The notes beneath the pieces are model-generated. The model was not told the DNA's origin, searched no databases, and saw nothing but the letters and a program-made list of their open reading frames with translations. A DNA stretch of 64,000 bases from the NCBI GenBank assembly GCA_022865305.1, contig JALHSP010000026.1, forward strand, positions 62,001 through 126,000, given 5' to 3'. Within the stretch, counting starts at the first letter, position 1. Each line of letters opens with the position of its first letter. The DNA is from Bacteroidales bacterium (GTDB taxonomy: Bacteria; Bacteroidota; Bacteroidia; Bacteroidales; VadinHA17). Positions 54,528 to 63,134 of this stretch are shown here, piece by piece. The position numbers were made by a program, and so were the translations under genes.

Positions 54528-55250
54528 ATGGACGATTGGCTGACACGTACTGAAATGATGCTTGGAGCAGAGGGATTAAAGAAGCTTAAAGCTGCTAAAG
54601 TCCTTGTTGTTGGTTTAGGCGGAGTTGGTGCTTATGCTGCGGAAATGATTTGCAGGGCAGGTGTCGGTTCTTTGACGATTGTTGATAGTGATAACATTCA
54701 TTTTTCGAACAGGAACAGACAGCTTATTGCACTTAAAAGCACTGAAGGCTTATCCAAAGTTGAAGTGATGGGTTCAAGGCTCCTGGATATCAATACTGAT
54801 CTGAATCTAACTGAAATCAGGGAATTTATCCGTGATAACAGAATTGGAGAAGTTCTCGATGCCGGATTTGATTATGTTTTAGATGCAATTGATACACTTT
54901 CCCCGAAAGTTTTTCTTATTTATCATTCTCTTCAGAGGAAATATCCTATTGTAAGCTCAATGGGTGCTGGAGGTAAGTTTGATCCATTAAAAATAAGTAT
55001 TGCCGACCTGTCGGAAACTACTGATTGTAGTCTTGCACGATTAATACGTAAAAGACTTCACAGGTTATGTGCGATAGAAGGTGTTACTGCTGTCTATTCT
55101 CCCGAAGCAATTGATAAAACTAAAATTGTCCCAACATCGGGAGAACTAAATAAAGCTTCAATTGTTGGAACAATTTCCTATATGCCTGCCTCATTTGGAA
55201 TAGCCTGTGCTTCAGTTGTGATCCGGGATCTGGCAGGTATTCCCAGGTAG
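54528..55250 (+). CDS. tcdA: tRNA threonylcarbamoyladenosine dehydratase TcdA (ThiF/E1-like)
   Basis: ATP-dependent cyclisation of t6A to ct6A in tRNA, 240 residues from ATG 54528. VLVVGLGGVGAYAAEMICRAGVG is the nucleotide-binding loop, then VDSDNIHFSNRNRQ and the DAIDTLSPKVFLI block. It is the third gene of gltX-tatD-tcdA. The stop at 55248-55250 is immediately followed, in the same frame, by the remnant outer-membrane protein. A TTG at 54513 is the only longer start and is not needed. Confidence 0.92.
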   Translation: MDDWLTRTEMMLGAEGLKKLKAAKVLVVGLGGVGAYAAEMICRAGVGSLTIVDSDNIHFSNRNRQLIALKSTEGLSKVEVMGSRLLDINTDLNLTEIREFIRDNRIGEVLDAGFDYVLDAIDTLSPKVFLIYHSLQRKYPIVSSMGAGGKFDPLKISIADLSETTDCSLARLIRKRLHRLCAIEGVTAVYSPEAIDKTKIVPTSGELNKASIVGTISYMPASFGIACASVVIRDLAGIPR

Positions 55251-55748
55251 ACCTCACACCAATATAAAAGGCTTGTTGCAGAACAGGGTAAGCAAAGTAC
55301 CAGTGAATGGGTTTTTGAAATGATGGATTATTCTGACCATTATACTCCTGAATGGACTCAGGAGAATGTTTATATGAACATGTCAGCCACCGGTTTCAGA
55401 CTGGGAGTAAAATATGGGAAGGATATAAAAAACTTTCAACCGTGGGCCGGCATTTATTACGGAATCTATTCCTGGAGGTGTAATTTTCTGAATAAGAAAA
55501 AGTCTTCATCCTGGGGTACAGATGAAGGTTATGTCGCAGGACTGACTTATTCAATAGGAGTTGATTTTCATATTAAAGAATCCTCTGCAGGAAAAGATCT
55601 GTTTATTGTTACTCTGTTTGGTGAAGGAGCCTCACCGGTTGCAAATCCTGAAATTAGTGACCTTTTCTATTCAGGCTGGACCTGGACAAATGCGGGAGGC
55701 AACCATATTATGGGACCTTACCGGATTGGGCTTGCACTGTCTTTTTAA
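55251..55748 (+). pseudogene. Remnant of an outer-membrane beta-barrel protein (N-terminus lost)
   Basis: The frame is open right after the tcdA stop and encodes 165 residues with no signal peptide. The first methionine is at 55320 (MMDYSDHYTPEWTQ), but the 23 codons before it also look coding (YKRLVAEQGKQSTSEWVFE). Alternating hydrophobic strands (GFRLGVKYGKDIKNFQPWAGIYYGIYSW, GYVAGLTYSIGVDFHI) and a final aromatic LALSF suit a barrel's C-terminal half. It most likely is the surviving 3' part of a longer gene whose start was deleted. The 3' end overlaps the converging permease gene by 41 bp. Confidence 0.6.
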
Positions 55749-57072
55749 AGAAATAATAAGCAGGAATTCCCACGATTACAGTTAAGGAAGCTATAGATGA
55801 TTCCATCGGACGTTCCAGAAATGAAAGGAACAGGATCATTATTCCAACAATTAAATAGATTATTTGTGTATAAGGATATCCCGGTAATTTAAGAGCTTCC
55901 GGGTTATTCTTTCTCAGTTTGAAAACACCAGCTACTGTCAGAACCGGAAACATACCCAGTGCAAAGCCCATATAGGTAAGTACCTGTTCAAATGTTCCGG
56001 ACAGTGCAAGTATGACAGCTATCAGGCATTGCAGAAGAATGGAATTTGACGGTACTTGAAATCGACTGTGGATTTTAGCTGCCGACTTGAAAAAGAGTCC
56101 GTCTTTTGCCATGGAATAGTAAACTCTCGGGCCAATAATTATAAAGGCACTCAATGAAGAAAAAAGGGCAAATGCAATAAGAAGTGAGAATAATATTTCA
56201 GCCGATTTGCCAAAAAGATTTCCCATAGCCAGACCTCCAACAGATATAACATCTTTCATCTCATCGGGATTAATGCCATAGACATACAAAATATTCATAC
56301 TCAGATAAAGAACAATAACAATACCCGTACCATAAATAAGAGAACGGGGAAGGATTTTTGAAGGATTCTTTATTTCAGCACCCAGATAAGTTGAAGCGTT
56401 CCATCCACTGTAAGCAAACATGATCCACATAAGTGAAAGGCCGATGGTTTTCCAGCCTGCAAGGCCTGACATTACCTTGCCCCCTTCGCTGAAATTGTCA
56501 AAGTTCCCGTTTCCTGAGGAAAATCCTGCTATTAAAAGTATTACAATAAGAAAAACTTTTAAAATTGTAAGTGCATTCTGAATTCTTGCTCCGTATTTGA
56601 TTCCTCGATAATGTATGAATGTGAATATAATTATTATGCTGACTGCAAGAATTTTTTTTGTCAACTCCGGCCCCATTATCCCTGAATTTTCTAACCAGGC
56701 GGGTAAACCTGGAACTGCCCTGGAAAAATATTCACTGAATCCCAGGGCTGACGCTGCAATAGGAGCTGAAAATCCCACAATAAAAGAGACCCACCCGCTG
56801 AGAAACCCAAAGAGAGGATGATATAGCCTGGAAAGGAATAGATACTCACCACCGGCTCCGGGCATTGCTGCACCAAGCTCTCCATATGACAGAGCACCAC
56901 AAAGTGCAATTATTCCCCCGACAGCCCAAAGTGCAAGCATAAGGATCGGATCGTTCAATCCAGTCATCAAAAGCCCCGATGTTGTAAAAATGCCTGCACC
57001 AATCATATTGGCTATGACAATATTGGTAGCAGGGAAAAGGCCAAGTTTTCTCTGGAGTTGTTTTTCAGCCAT
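55708..57072 (-). CDS. APC-superfamily amino acid permease
   Basis: 454 residues with 12 predicted hydrophobic segments. The first (FPATNIVIANMIGAGIFTTSGLL) carries the conserved GAGIF substrate-binding loop, followed by GALSYGELGAAMPGAGGEY in TM3 region. Closest in style to LAT/serine-threonine exchangers, but substrate cannot be read from sequence. It starts 12 bp after the O-methyltransferase gene and shares its promoter. Confidence 0.9.
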   Translation of the reverse strand: MAEKQLQRKLGLFPATNIVIANMIGAGIFTTSGLLMTGLNDPILMLALWAVGGIIALCGALSYGELGAAMPGAGGEYLFLSRLYHPLFGFLSGWVSFIVGFSAPIAASALGFSEYFSRAVPGLPAWLENSGIMGPELTKKILAVSIIIIFTFIHYRGIKYGARIQNALTILKVFLIVILLIAGFSSGNGNFDNFSEGGKVMSGLAGWKTIGLSLMWIMFAYSGWNASTYLGAEIKNPSKILPRSLIYGTGIVIVLYLSMNILYVYGINPDEMKDVISVGGLAMGNLFGKSAEILFSLLIAFALFSSLSAFIIIGPRVYYSMAKDGLFFKSAAKIHSRFQVPSNSILLQCLIAVILALSGTFEQVLTYMGFALGMFPVLTVAGVFKLRKNNPEALKLPGYPYTQIIYLIVGIMILFLSFLERPMESSIASLTVIVGIPAYYFFKKTVQAQSGKVP

Positions 57073-57084
57073 GAGCAGGGATGA

Positions 57085-57762
57085 TTACTTTTCGGATCTT
57101 TTGTAACTTATTGAAACACCTCCCCCGGCGTTGTTGACAGTAGTTTCATAGTTAGGAAGGCTTTTAATATACGAAAAGAAAGATCCCTGGCCACCATATC
57201 CGCCATACCCGCCACGGCCTCTGTCAGAAACATTATGTGCGGTAAAGCAACCACCGACTTTCAGCTTTGGATCAACATCAATGAAATAGTTCTTGTACCA
57301 ATCTTTGTCAGCATCACTGAAAACAAAATCAAATGGTCCCTTTAGTGTTTTTACAAGTTCATGGGCATCAGCAAGTCTTGCATCTATATAGTCTGAAAGG
57401 CCAGCCTGTTTAAAATTCTCCAGTGCCTCTCTGTGCCGTCTTTCATCTATATCTATTGTAATTAGCTTGCCGCCTGTTTTACTTAAGGCCCATGCTATCC
57501 AAATACCTGAATGGCCAGTTGATGTACCGATTTCAAGAGCACTTTTATAGTTATTTTTAACAATAATATTATATAATAGCTGGCCATCGGTTGAAGGAAT
57601 ATTCATATCGTACCATTGACGGGAATGGTCAGCAAGAAATTTTTTAACTTTTTCATCGAGGGCTGGATTTGCTTTGCCTGTTTGAGCCACAATTAGATTT
57701 GCACTAAAAGCCAGGCATAATAAAAAGCATATTGAAATTATTTTCAGATAATTTCTTGTCAT
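57085..57762 (-). CDS. O-methyltransferase family protein with signal peptide
   Basis: 225 residues from ATG 57762. The N-terminus (KIISICFLLCLAFSANLIVAQ) is a typical Sec signal, so the enzyme should act outside the cytoplasm, unusual for a SAM-dependent enzyme. The catalytic fold matches caffeoyl-CoA-type O-methyltransferases: ALEIGTSTGHSGIWIAWAL, LITIDIDERRHREAL, FDFVFSDADKDWYKNYF, with the metal-binding Asp in SDADK. A Gly-rich stretch (GRGGYGGYGGQGS) replaces the usual C-terminal loop. Upstream ATG at 57837 is unlikely because a promoter lies within that extension. Confidence 0.8.
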   Translation of the reverse strand: MTRNYLKIISICFLLCLAFSANLIVAQTGKANPALDEKVKKFLADHSRQWYDMNIPSTDGQLLYNIIVKNNYKSALEIGTSTGHSGIWIAWALSKTGGKLITIDIDERRHREALENFKQAGLSDYIDARLADAHELVKTLKGPFDFVFSDADKDWYKNYFIDVDPKLKVGGCFTAHNVSDRGRGGYGGYGGQGSFFSYIKSLPNYETTVNNAGGGVSISYKRSEK

Positions 57763-57785
57763 AATTCTGATTTTAGAGATAACAT

Positions 57786-57817
57786 CAAAGCTATTAAAAA
57801 AAATGACAATTTTCAAA
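57786..57817 (-). promoter_or_regulatory. Promoter of the O-methyltransferase/permease pair
   Basis: Minus strand: -33 TTTG (57817-57814), 20-bp gap, -7 TAGCTTTG (57793-57786), an exact consensus match. It lies inside the longer reading frame of the methyltransferase ORF and so decides the start at 57762. Confidence 0.75.
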
Positions 57818-57924
57818 GGGAATTTATTCCAAAACAATGACTGAACTGATATATATCATATGCATTACTTTTCATAACTTTCCATTTATTATCGGTAACT
57901 GAAAACGTTTCTTCTGGTTTAGGT

Positions 57925-59469
57925 ATGAACAGGGAAACTAAAATCAAATATGTGAACATTACAATTGCAGCACTGGCTTTGTTTAATGTAATGCTTCATC
58001 TGGTTTTTTCCTGCAATCTTGAATATCACAGGGACGAACTTCTCTACTTTTCTCTTGGATTGCACCCGGCTTGCGGGTATGCGACTGTACCCCCGCTGAC
58101 AGGCTGGATAGCCTGGATCATGCAGAATATCTTTGGATATTCCCTTTTTGCAGTCAGATTTTTTCCTGCATTATTGAGCGGATTAATGGTCTTCCTGATA
58201 TCGGCATTGGCAAAAGAACTGGGAGGTTCAGACTATTCCAGGATCCTTGCTGGGATTGGTATTATCATTTCAGCTTTCGGGCTAAGGACCTTCCTTTTAT
58301 TTCAGCCAGTGCATATCGACCTGATTTTGTGGACACTCTCATTTTATCTGATAACAAAATATATAAACACCTCTTCAGGGAAATACCTTATCCTGTTCGG
58401 GATAACAGCAGGTGTTGCATTGTTAAATAAATATCTAATTGGATTATTGTTCCTTTCGTTAATAGTAATTATCCCCTTTACCAGATACAGGATTATTTTC
58501 AGGAACAGGAAATTCTGGTACGGGATACTGGCAGGTACTTTAATTTTCCTTCCCAATATCATCTGGCAGATCACGAACGGTTTACCGGTTATTAACCATT
58601 TTGCCGAACTTAAAAGAACACAGCTTGTAAATGTCGACAGGGCTGCATTTCTATTGGAACAGCTTGTAATACCAGCCGCTGCTTCTATCCTCACCATCGC
58701 TGGTATTTTATTTCTTTTTATTAATAAAAATGCAAGGAAATACAGATTCCTGGGATTAGTCACTATTAGTGTAATAATTACACTAATGCTTCTCCATGGC
58801 AAGAGCTATTACACACAGGGGGTATTCCCATTCCTGATTGCGGCAGGTGCAGTTTCGTGGGAGAGTCTGCTCAGAAAAACCTGGTCAAGATTAATTTTAG
58901 CTGTCCTTATTATACTTATTACATTACCGATTGTGCCGATTGGAGTCCCGGTATTTAAGACCGAACTACTGATAAAATATTTCAATTTTATGGGAGCTAA
59001 TTACGGGATGGATTTTGTCCGGAGATTTGAAGATAATTCAATTCATTCGTTGCCACAGGATTATGCAGATATGCTAGGCTGGGAAGAACTGACTGCGCTT
59101 GCAAATAAGGCATGGCAGATGGTTCCCGACAAGAAATCCAGCTTTATTTATTGTGAAAACTACGGGCAGGCAGGAGCAATAACAATTATAGGTAAAAAAT
59201 ACGGACTTCCTGAGGCAGTCTCTTTTCACGAAAGCTTCAGATACTGGATTCCAACTGAATTTAATCCTGATATTACTTCGTTTATTTATATAAATGATGA
59301 GCTTGGTGATGATGTAAACGCGCTGTTCGGAAAAATCACAAAGGTTGGCAGCATATCGGATCCTGATGCCAGGGAATATGGCACTACTGTTTACCTTTGT
59401 GAGAATCCGGTAATAAGTTTTAACAAGTTCTGGACTGAAAGACTTAAAAGGCTGAACAATGAGAACTAA
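57925..59469 (+). CDS. ArnT/PMT-like membrane glycosyltransferase (GT39/GT83)
   Basis: 514 residues with about ten hydrophobic segments. The first periplasmic loop carries NLEYHRDELLYFSLGLHPACGYATVPPL, with the Asp-Glu pair (RDEL) that binds metal and sugar-phosphate in this fold. Members transfer sugars from polyprenyl phosphates to lipid A, proteins or polymers on the periplasmic side. The C-terminal ~150 residues are soluble. Donor and acceptor unknown; single gene by spacing. Confidence 0.85.
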   Translation: MNRETKIKYVNITIAALALFNVMLHLVFSCNLEYHRDELLYFSLGLHPACGYATVPPLTGWIAWIMQNIFGYSLFAVRFFPALLSGLMVFLISALAKELGGSDYSRILAGIGIIISAFGLRTFLLFQPVHIDLILWTLSFYLITKYINTSSGKYLILFGITAGVALLNKYLIGLLFLSLIVIIPFTRYRIIFRNRKFWYGILAGTLIFLPNIIWQITNGLPVINHFAELKRTQLVNVDRAAFLLEQLVIPAAASILTIAGILFLFINKNARKYRFLGLVTISVIITLMLLHGKSYYTQGVFPFLIAAGAVSWESLLRKTWSRLILAVLIILITLPIVPIGVPVFKTELLIKYFNFMGANYGMDFVRRFEDNSIHSLPQDYADMLGWEELTALANKAWQMVPDKKSSFIYCENYGQAGAITIIGKKYGLPEAVSFHESFRYWIPTEFNPDITSFIYINDELGDDVNALFGKITKVGSISDPDAREYGTTVYLCENPVISFNKFWTERLKRLNNEN

Positions 59470-59578
59470 AACGCAGTTTTTATGTTTAAGTATAATGGAA
59501 AATATCAGCTGGAAATAAATTTCTAATTTTACACTTTGTCATGACTCATGAAGACATTAATTACTCAATTGTAAGCAT

Positions 59579-60013
59579 ATGAATTTTTCAGACTTTATTA
59601 CAAACCATGGGAAGAGGGTGAAGAAAGAGGCATTTATTCATCTTGTCCAGGTATCGAAAACTGATGGGCAAATGAATAATGAAGAGCTTGAGCTTCTTCA
59701 TAAAGAGGGTAAGAAATTCGGGCTTACCGATCCTGAGATTGATAAGCTTTTACATTCGGAAAAGAATCATAGCTATCATCCTCCCTATTCTCTTGATGAG
59801 AAATTCGAACACCTTTACAATATTGCTGAAATGATCCTTGCCGATAATGTGGTAAAGGAGAGTGAAAAGAAGATGATAAAAAGGTTTGCAATTGAAGCGG
59901 GATTCAGTGATAAAACAATTGAAATCCTTCTTGACCTGCTGCTCGAAGGAGTCAGGAAAGGTGAAGATGAGGAGATACTGTTGCATCAGTTTAAAAAGAA
60001 GCTTCATGGCTGA
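59579..60013 (+). CDS. TerB-like (DjlA N-terminal-like) helical protein
   Basis: 144 residues, all helical. The pattern EAFIHLVQVSKTDGQMNNEELELLHKEGKKFGLTDPEID (split by normal loops) and AEMILADNVVKESEKKMIKRFAIEAGFSD with its pair of D-G/D-N acidic turns is that of TerB-like domains, about 120-140 residues. No tellurite-resistance genes are nearby, so the name does not imply tellurite resistance. Stand-alone gene followed by two G-rich palindromes. Confidence 0.78.
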   Translation: MNFSDFITNHGKRVKKEAFIHLVQVSKTDGQMNNEELELLHKEGKKFGLTDPEIDKLLHSEKNHSYHPPYSLDEKFEHLYNIAEMILADNVVKESEKKMIKRFAIEAGFSDKTIEILLDLLLEGVRKGEDEEILLHQFKKKLHG

Positions 60014-60029
60014 TTGATAAAACCCTTCT

Positions 60030-60064
60030 GACCGCTGTCGCGGTCTTCTCCCCTGGAGGGGAGA
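60030..60064. repeat. Two adjacent hairpins after the TerB-like gene
   Basis: GACCGC-TGTC-GCGGTC (60030-60045) and TCTCCCCT-GG-AGGGGAGA (60047-60064), both perfect. The second belongs to the dispersed G-rich family; together they may act as a transcription barrier. Confidence 0.6.
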
Positions 60065-60107
60065 TAAAATCATTTATTTATATAAAGCATTTATAATTAA
60101 TACTAAA

Positions 60108-60134
60108 TCCCCCTTCTGGGGGGAGAAAGGAGGG
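60108..60134. repeat. G-rich palindrome upstream of the marR promoter
   Basis: TCCCCCTT-C-TGGGGGGA (60108-60124) followed by AAGGAGGG. It ends 3 bp before the -33 element of the efflux operon, so it insulates the promoter or is a coincidental neighbour. Confidence 0.55.
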
Positions 60135-60136
60135 TA

Positions 60137-60168
60137 TTTGTTTAGTATCTAAACTATTTGTAATTTTG
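60137..60168 (+). promoter_or_regulatory. Promoter of the marR-tolC-MFP-RND operon
   Basis: -33 TTTG (60137-60140), exactly 20 bp, -7 TAATTTTG (60161-60168): full TTTG-N20-TAnnTTTG match. The marR ATG is at 60192, about 18 nt after the predicted start site. Confidence 0.85.
60140..60154. promoter_or_regulatory. Operator 1 of the efflux operon
   Basis: Perfect palindrome GTTTAG-TAT-CTAAAC located between the -33 and -7 elements. Same sequence as operator 2 except the central base; a bound MarR dimer would block RNA polymerase. Confidence 0.75.
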
Positions 60169-60182
60169 TTTAGCATCTAAAC
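60168..60182. promoter_or_regulatory. Operator 2 of the efflux operon
   Basis: GTTTAG-CAT-CTAAAC, extendable to TTTGTTTAG-CAT-CTAAACAAA (perfect 9-bp arms), covering the predicted transcription start. Centre-to-centre distance from operator 1 is 28 bp. Confidence 0.75.
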
Positions 60183-60191
60183 AAATATATT

Positions 60192-60659
60192 ATGAACAAA
60201 GAGCTTCAGACACTGATCGACCTGTTCCTGAAAATACTTCATCTTTATTCCGTAATAAACAAAAAACCAAAGGATTATGGAACGGGAGACCTGCTCTATT
60301 TCACCGAGATTCATACAATCACTATGGTCGGAAAAAACAAGAAAATTAATGTAACCCGGCTTGCCGAAGTTATGGGAGTTACAAAAGGGGCTATTTCACA
60401 AACAATCAAGAAGCTGGTAAGCAAAAATCTTATTCTGAAAACCAACCTGCGCAACAGGAAGGAAGTCAACCTGAAATTATCTGAAAAAGGCCGTCTGGTC
60501 TATAAAGGACAAAAATCCTTTCAAAAGGATATTTTCACATTTGCAGCAGCGCTTTATAAAAGAGGTACTCCTGAACAAAGAGACCTGGTCAGAAGGTTAT
60601 TCATCGAAATTGTAGCAAATATGCAGATGCGCGTAAAAGTTCAGGAATCAGCAGGTTAA
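60192..60659 (+). CDS. MarR family transcriptional regulator
   Basis: 155 residues with a winged helix: helix-turn-helix NVTRLAEVMGVTKGAISQTIKKLVSKNLI followed by the wing KTNLRNRKEVNLKLSEKGRL with its typical basic loop. It is the first gene of the efflux operon, and two palindromes fit the dimeric binding mode, so autorepression of the operon with ligand-triggered release is the simplest reading. Ligand unknown. Confidence 0.9.
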   Translation: MNKELQTLIDLFLKILHLYSVINKKPKDYGTGDLLYFTEIHTITMVGKNKKINVTRLAEVMGVTKGAISQTIKKLVSKNLILKTNLRNRKEVNLKLSEKGRLVYKGQKSFQKDIFTFAAALYKRGTPEQRDLVRRLFIEIVANMQMRVKVQESAG

Positions 60660-60669
60660 ATCTTAAAAT

Positions 60670-62019
60670 ATGAAAATTAAGTTCATTATTATAATTTATT
60701 TTATCCCGGTTATTATTTACGGACAGGATGTACTGAATGATTATGTAAGGTATGGCCTGGAAAATAACCTGGCATTAAAGCAGAAACTATCAGGATATGA
60801 AAAAAGCATTGAAGCATTGAGGGAAGCACGTGCTTTATTTTACCCGAATATAAGTTTCAATGCAAGATATACTATATCGGAGGGAGGCAGGATTATCGAT
60901 TTCCCTGTCGGAGATCTTCTGAATCCTGTTTATGCCACACTGAACAGCCTTACTTCATCGAATATATTCCCGATGATAGAAAACCAGGAGATCAGGTTTC
61001 TGCGGCCTACCGAGCATGAAACTAAAATACGCATTGCCCAGACACTATTCAATTCTGATATTTATTACAATTCCAGGATAAAAAAAGAGCTGTCAGTGGT
61101 TGAGGAAATGGATGTGGAGCAATACAGACGGGAATTAACCGCTGAAATTAAAAAAGCCTATTATAACGCGGCCATGACTGATGCTCTGCTGTTAATGCTT
61201 AATGATTCCAGGAAGCTTTTGGTGGAGAATGTCAGGGTTAACCGGAAACTTATCGGGAATGACAAGGTAACTCCCGACTATCTGTACCGTTCCGAAGCAG
61301 AACTTGACAAATTTGATCAGGAATTGCAGAATGCTGAAAAGAATAATAAAATTGCCTGTGCATATTTTAATTTTTTGTTAAACAGGTCTTTAAGAGATAG
61401 TATTATCATCCGGATACCTTCTGATTTCCCGGTTCTGGCACAATTGACAGGTGAATATACCCGGGCAGCCCTGGAAAACAGGGAAGAGCTCAGGAAACTT
61501 GAAAACTATGAGAAAATATCAGATCTCCAGATAAAAATGAATCAGTCGGGAAGACTTCCTGATCTGTTTTTTGTTGCAGATTACGGATTTCAGGGCGAAG
61601 AGTATGTTTTTAACAGGGACCAGGATTACATGCAGGCTTCTGCAGTTCTGACATGGAACCTTTTTGAAGGATTCCGGAACAAATCAAAAATCAAACAGGC
61701 TCTGCTGGAGAAAGAAATGGCAGAAAATCAGCTTGAAGAGGCAAGAAAACAGATCGAATTGCAGGTTATGTCTGCACTCGATGAGTTATCAGCAGCAGAA
61801 AAGGGAATTTTGGCTGCGCAAAGCCGATTAAAGAACTCACGCGAAAGTTACAGGATTGTTGAGAGGAAATATGGAGAAGGCCAGATAACGCTGATCGAGT
61901 TTATCGATGCACGGACAACATTAACCAGAGCGGAGGAAAATCTGATTATCTCAAAATTTCAATATTTATCAGCATTTGCTGAGTTTGAGAAAGTCGCTGT
62001 AATAAATAAAATTAAATAA
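60670..62019 (+). CDS. TolC family outer-membrane efflux protein
   Basis: 449 residues with signal peptide (FIIIIYFIPVIIYGQ) and two repeated OEP halves. Coiled-coil rich regions and the final SKFQYLSAFAEFEK are typical of TolC-like barrel/tunnel proteins; the mid region LFFVADYGFQGEEYVF, VLTWNLFEGFRNKSKIKQALLEKEMAEN and YGEGQITLIEFIDARTTLTRAEENL (split by loops) matches the family. Outer-membrane channel of the tripartite pump. Begins 10 bp after marR and is followed by the adaptor gene. Confidence 0.92.
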   Translation: MKIKFIIIIYFIPVIIYGQDVLNDYVRYGLENNLALKQKLSGYEKSIEALREARALFYPNISFNARYTISEGGRIIDFPVGDLLNPVYATLNSLTSSNIFPMIENQEIRFLRPTEHETKIRIAQTLFNSDIYYNSRIKKELSVVEEMDVEQYRRELTAEIKKAYYNAAMTDALLLMLNDSRKLLVENVRVNRKLIGNDKVTPDYLYRSEAELDKFDQELQNAEKNNKIACAYFNFLLNRSLRDSIIIRIPSDFPVLAQLTGEYTRAALENREELRKLENYEKISDLQIKMNQSGRLPDLFFVADYGFQGEEYVFNRDQDYMQASAVLTWNLFEGFRNKSKIKQALLEKEMAENQLEEARKQIELQVMSALDELSAAEKGILAAQSRLKNSRESYRIVERKYGEGQITLIEFIDARTTLTRAEENLIISKFQYLSAFAEFEKVAVINKIK

Positions 62020-62031
62020 CAGGAAATATCC

Positions 62032-63063
62032 ATGAAGCCAATAAAGTTTATAATATTAATTATCCTCCTTTGCCAGGCTGGATGCAGGAATAAGACTATT
62101 AAAACGCCTGCTGATGAAATTACCAGGGTTAGAGTTATGGAGATTACTCCGGAGAGTGTAAGTATCCCGGTTCATTCAAGTGGTATCCTTGCATCGAGCG
62201 AAGAGATGAAATTATCTTTTAAAACAGGAGGTATTGTTGCAAAGATCAACTTCAGAGAGGGGGATAAGGTAAAAAAGGATCAGGTTCTGGCAACGCTAAA
62301 CCTGTCAGAGATCAAAGCTAATGTGAATCTGGCAGTGAACGGGTATGAAAAAGCCCTGCGCGACTGGACTCGTGCTAAAAACCTTTATGCCGATACAGTG
62401 GCTACACTGGAGCAGTTACAAAATGCCACAACCGCACTGAATATAGCAGAATCCAATCTCAACATTGCTCAATTCAACCTTTCCCACTCCACAATCCTGG
62501 CTCCGGATAACGGAGTAATACTTAAACAATTGGTTAAGGCAAATGAAATGGTTGCCTCAGGGTTTCCTGTATTTCTTTTTGGTGCTTCCGGAAAATTCTG
62601 GAGGGTAAAATCAGGTCTTTCTGACCGTGATGTCGTGAAAATTAATCAGGGCGATTCGGCATCTGTAATTATAGATGCTTATCCTGATATAGTATTTTCT
62701 GCGGTTGTTGATCAGATCAGCGGGATGTCAAATCCGATGACCGGTACATATGAAGTTGAATTAAGCCTGAAAGATATGGGTTACCGTCTTGCTGCAGGTT
62801 TTATAGCCGGAATTGATATTTATCCTGCCGTAAAACAAGCTTTTATCATGCTGCCCGTCGGAGCAGTTATTGACGCAGACGGGGAAAAGGGATTTATCTG
62901 GTCAGTTACCGATTCAGGTACGGTAAAAAAACTCGAAGTAGAAATTGAAACACTTTCAGGTCAAAAGGTTGCTGTTAAAGGTATTCCGGATAGTGTAAGG
63001 GAAATTGTATCTGAGGGTGCAGCATATCTCAGAGAGGGGGAAAGGGTTAAGGTTGTAAAGTGA
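62032..63063 (+). CDS. RND efflux periplasmic adaptor (membrane fusion protein)
   Basis: 343-residue lipoprotein (signal ending LLCQAGC, Cys18). Biotinyl-lipoyl-like domain: LSFKTGGIVAKINFREGDKVKKDQVLATLN, then a coiled coil (VNGYEKALRDWTRAKNLYADTVATLEQLQNATTALNIAESNL, split), a barrel block (APDNGVILKQLVKANEMV) and C-terminal beta region. Couples the RND permease to TolC. Starts 12 bp after tolC. Confidence 0.93.
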   Translation: MKPIKFIILIILLCQAGCRNKTIKTPADEITRVRVMEITPESVSIPVHSSGILASSEEMKLSFKTGGIVAKINFREGDKVKKDQVLATLNLSEIKANVNLAVNGYEKALRDWTRAKNLYADTVATLEQLQNATTALNIAESNLNIAQFNLSHSTILAPDNGVILKQLVKANEMVASGFPVFLFGASGKFWRVKSGLSDRDVVKINQGDSASVIIDAYPDIVFSAVVDQISGMSNPMTGTYEVELSLKDMGYRLAAGFIAGIDIYPAVKQAFIMLPVGAVIDADGEKGFIWSVTDSGTVKKLEVEIETLSGQKVAVKGIPDSVREIVSEGAAYLREGERVKVVK

Positions 63064-63064
63064 A

Positions 63065-63113
63065 GCATGGGGCATGGAGCATGGAGTGATGAGCTATGAG
63101 TAGTGAGTTAGGG
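63065..63113 (+). repeat. Period-7 repeat array, seven units
   Basis: Seven 7-mers beginning GCATGGG, GCATGGA, GCATGGA and decaying to GTGATGA, GCTATGA, GTAGTGA, GTTAGGG. It starts right after the adaptor stop codon and ends 21 bp before the RND gene, inside the operon. Confidence 0.7.
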
Positions 63114-63134
63114 AGAATTGAAATTTATCAGATT

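Noticed and set aside
59579-60013. Tellurite resistance island
   Set aside because: Only a single TerB-like domain gene is present; no terZ/D/A/C genes are nearby.
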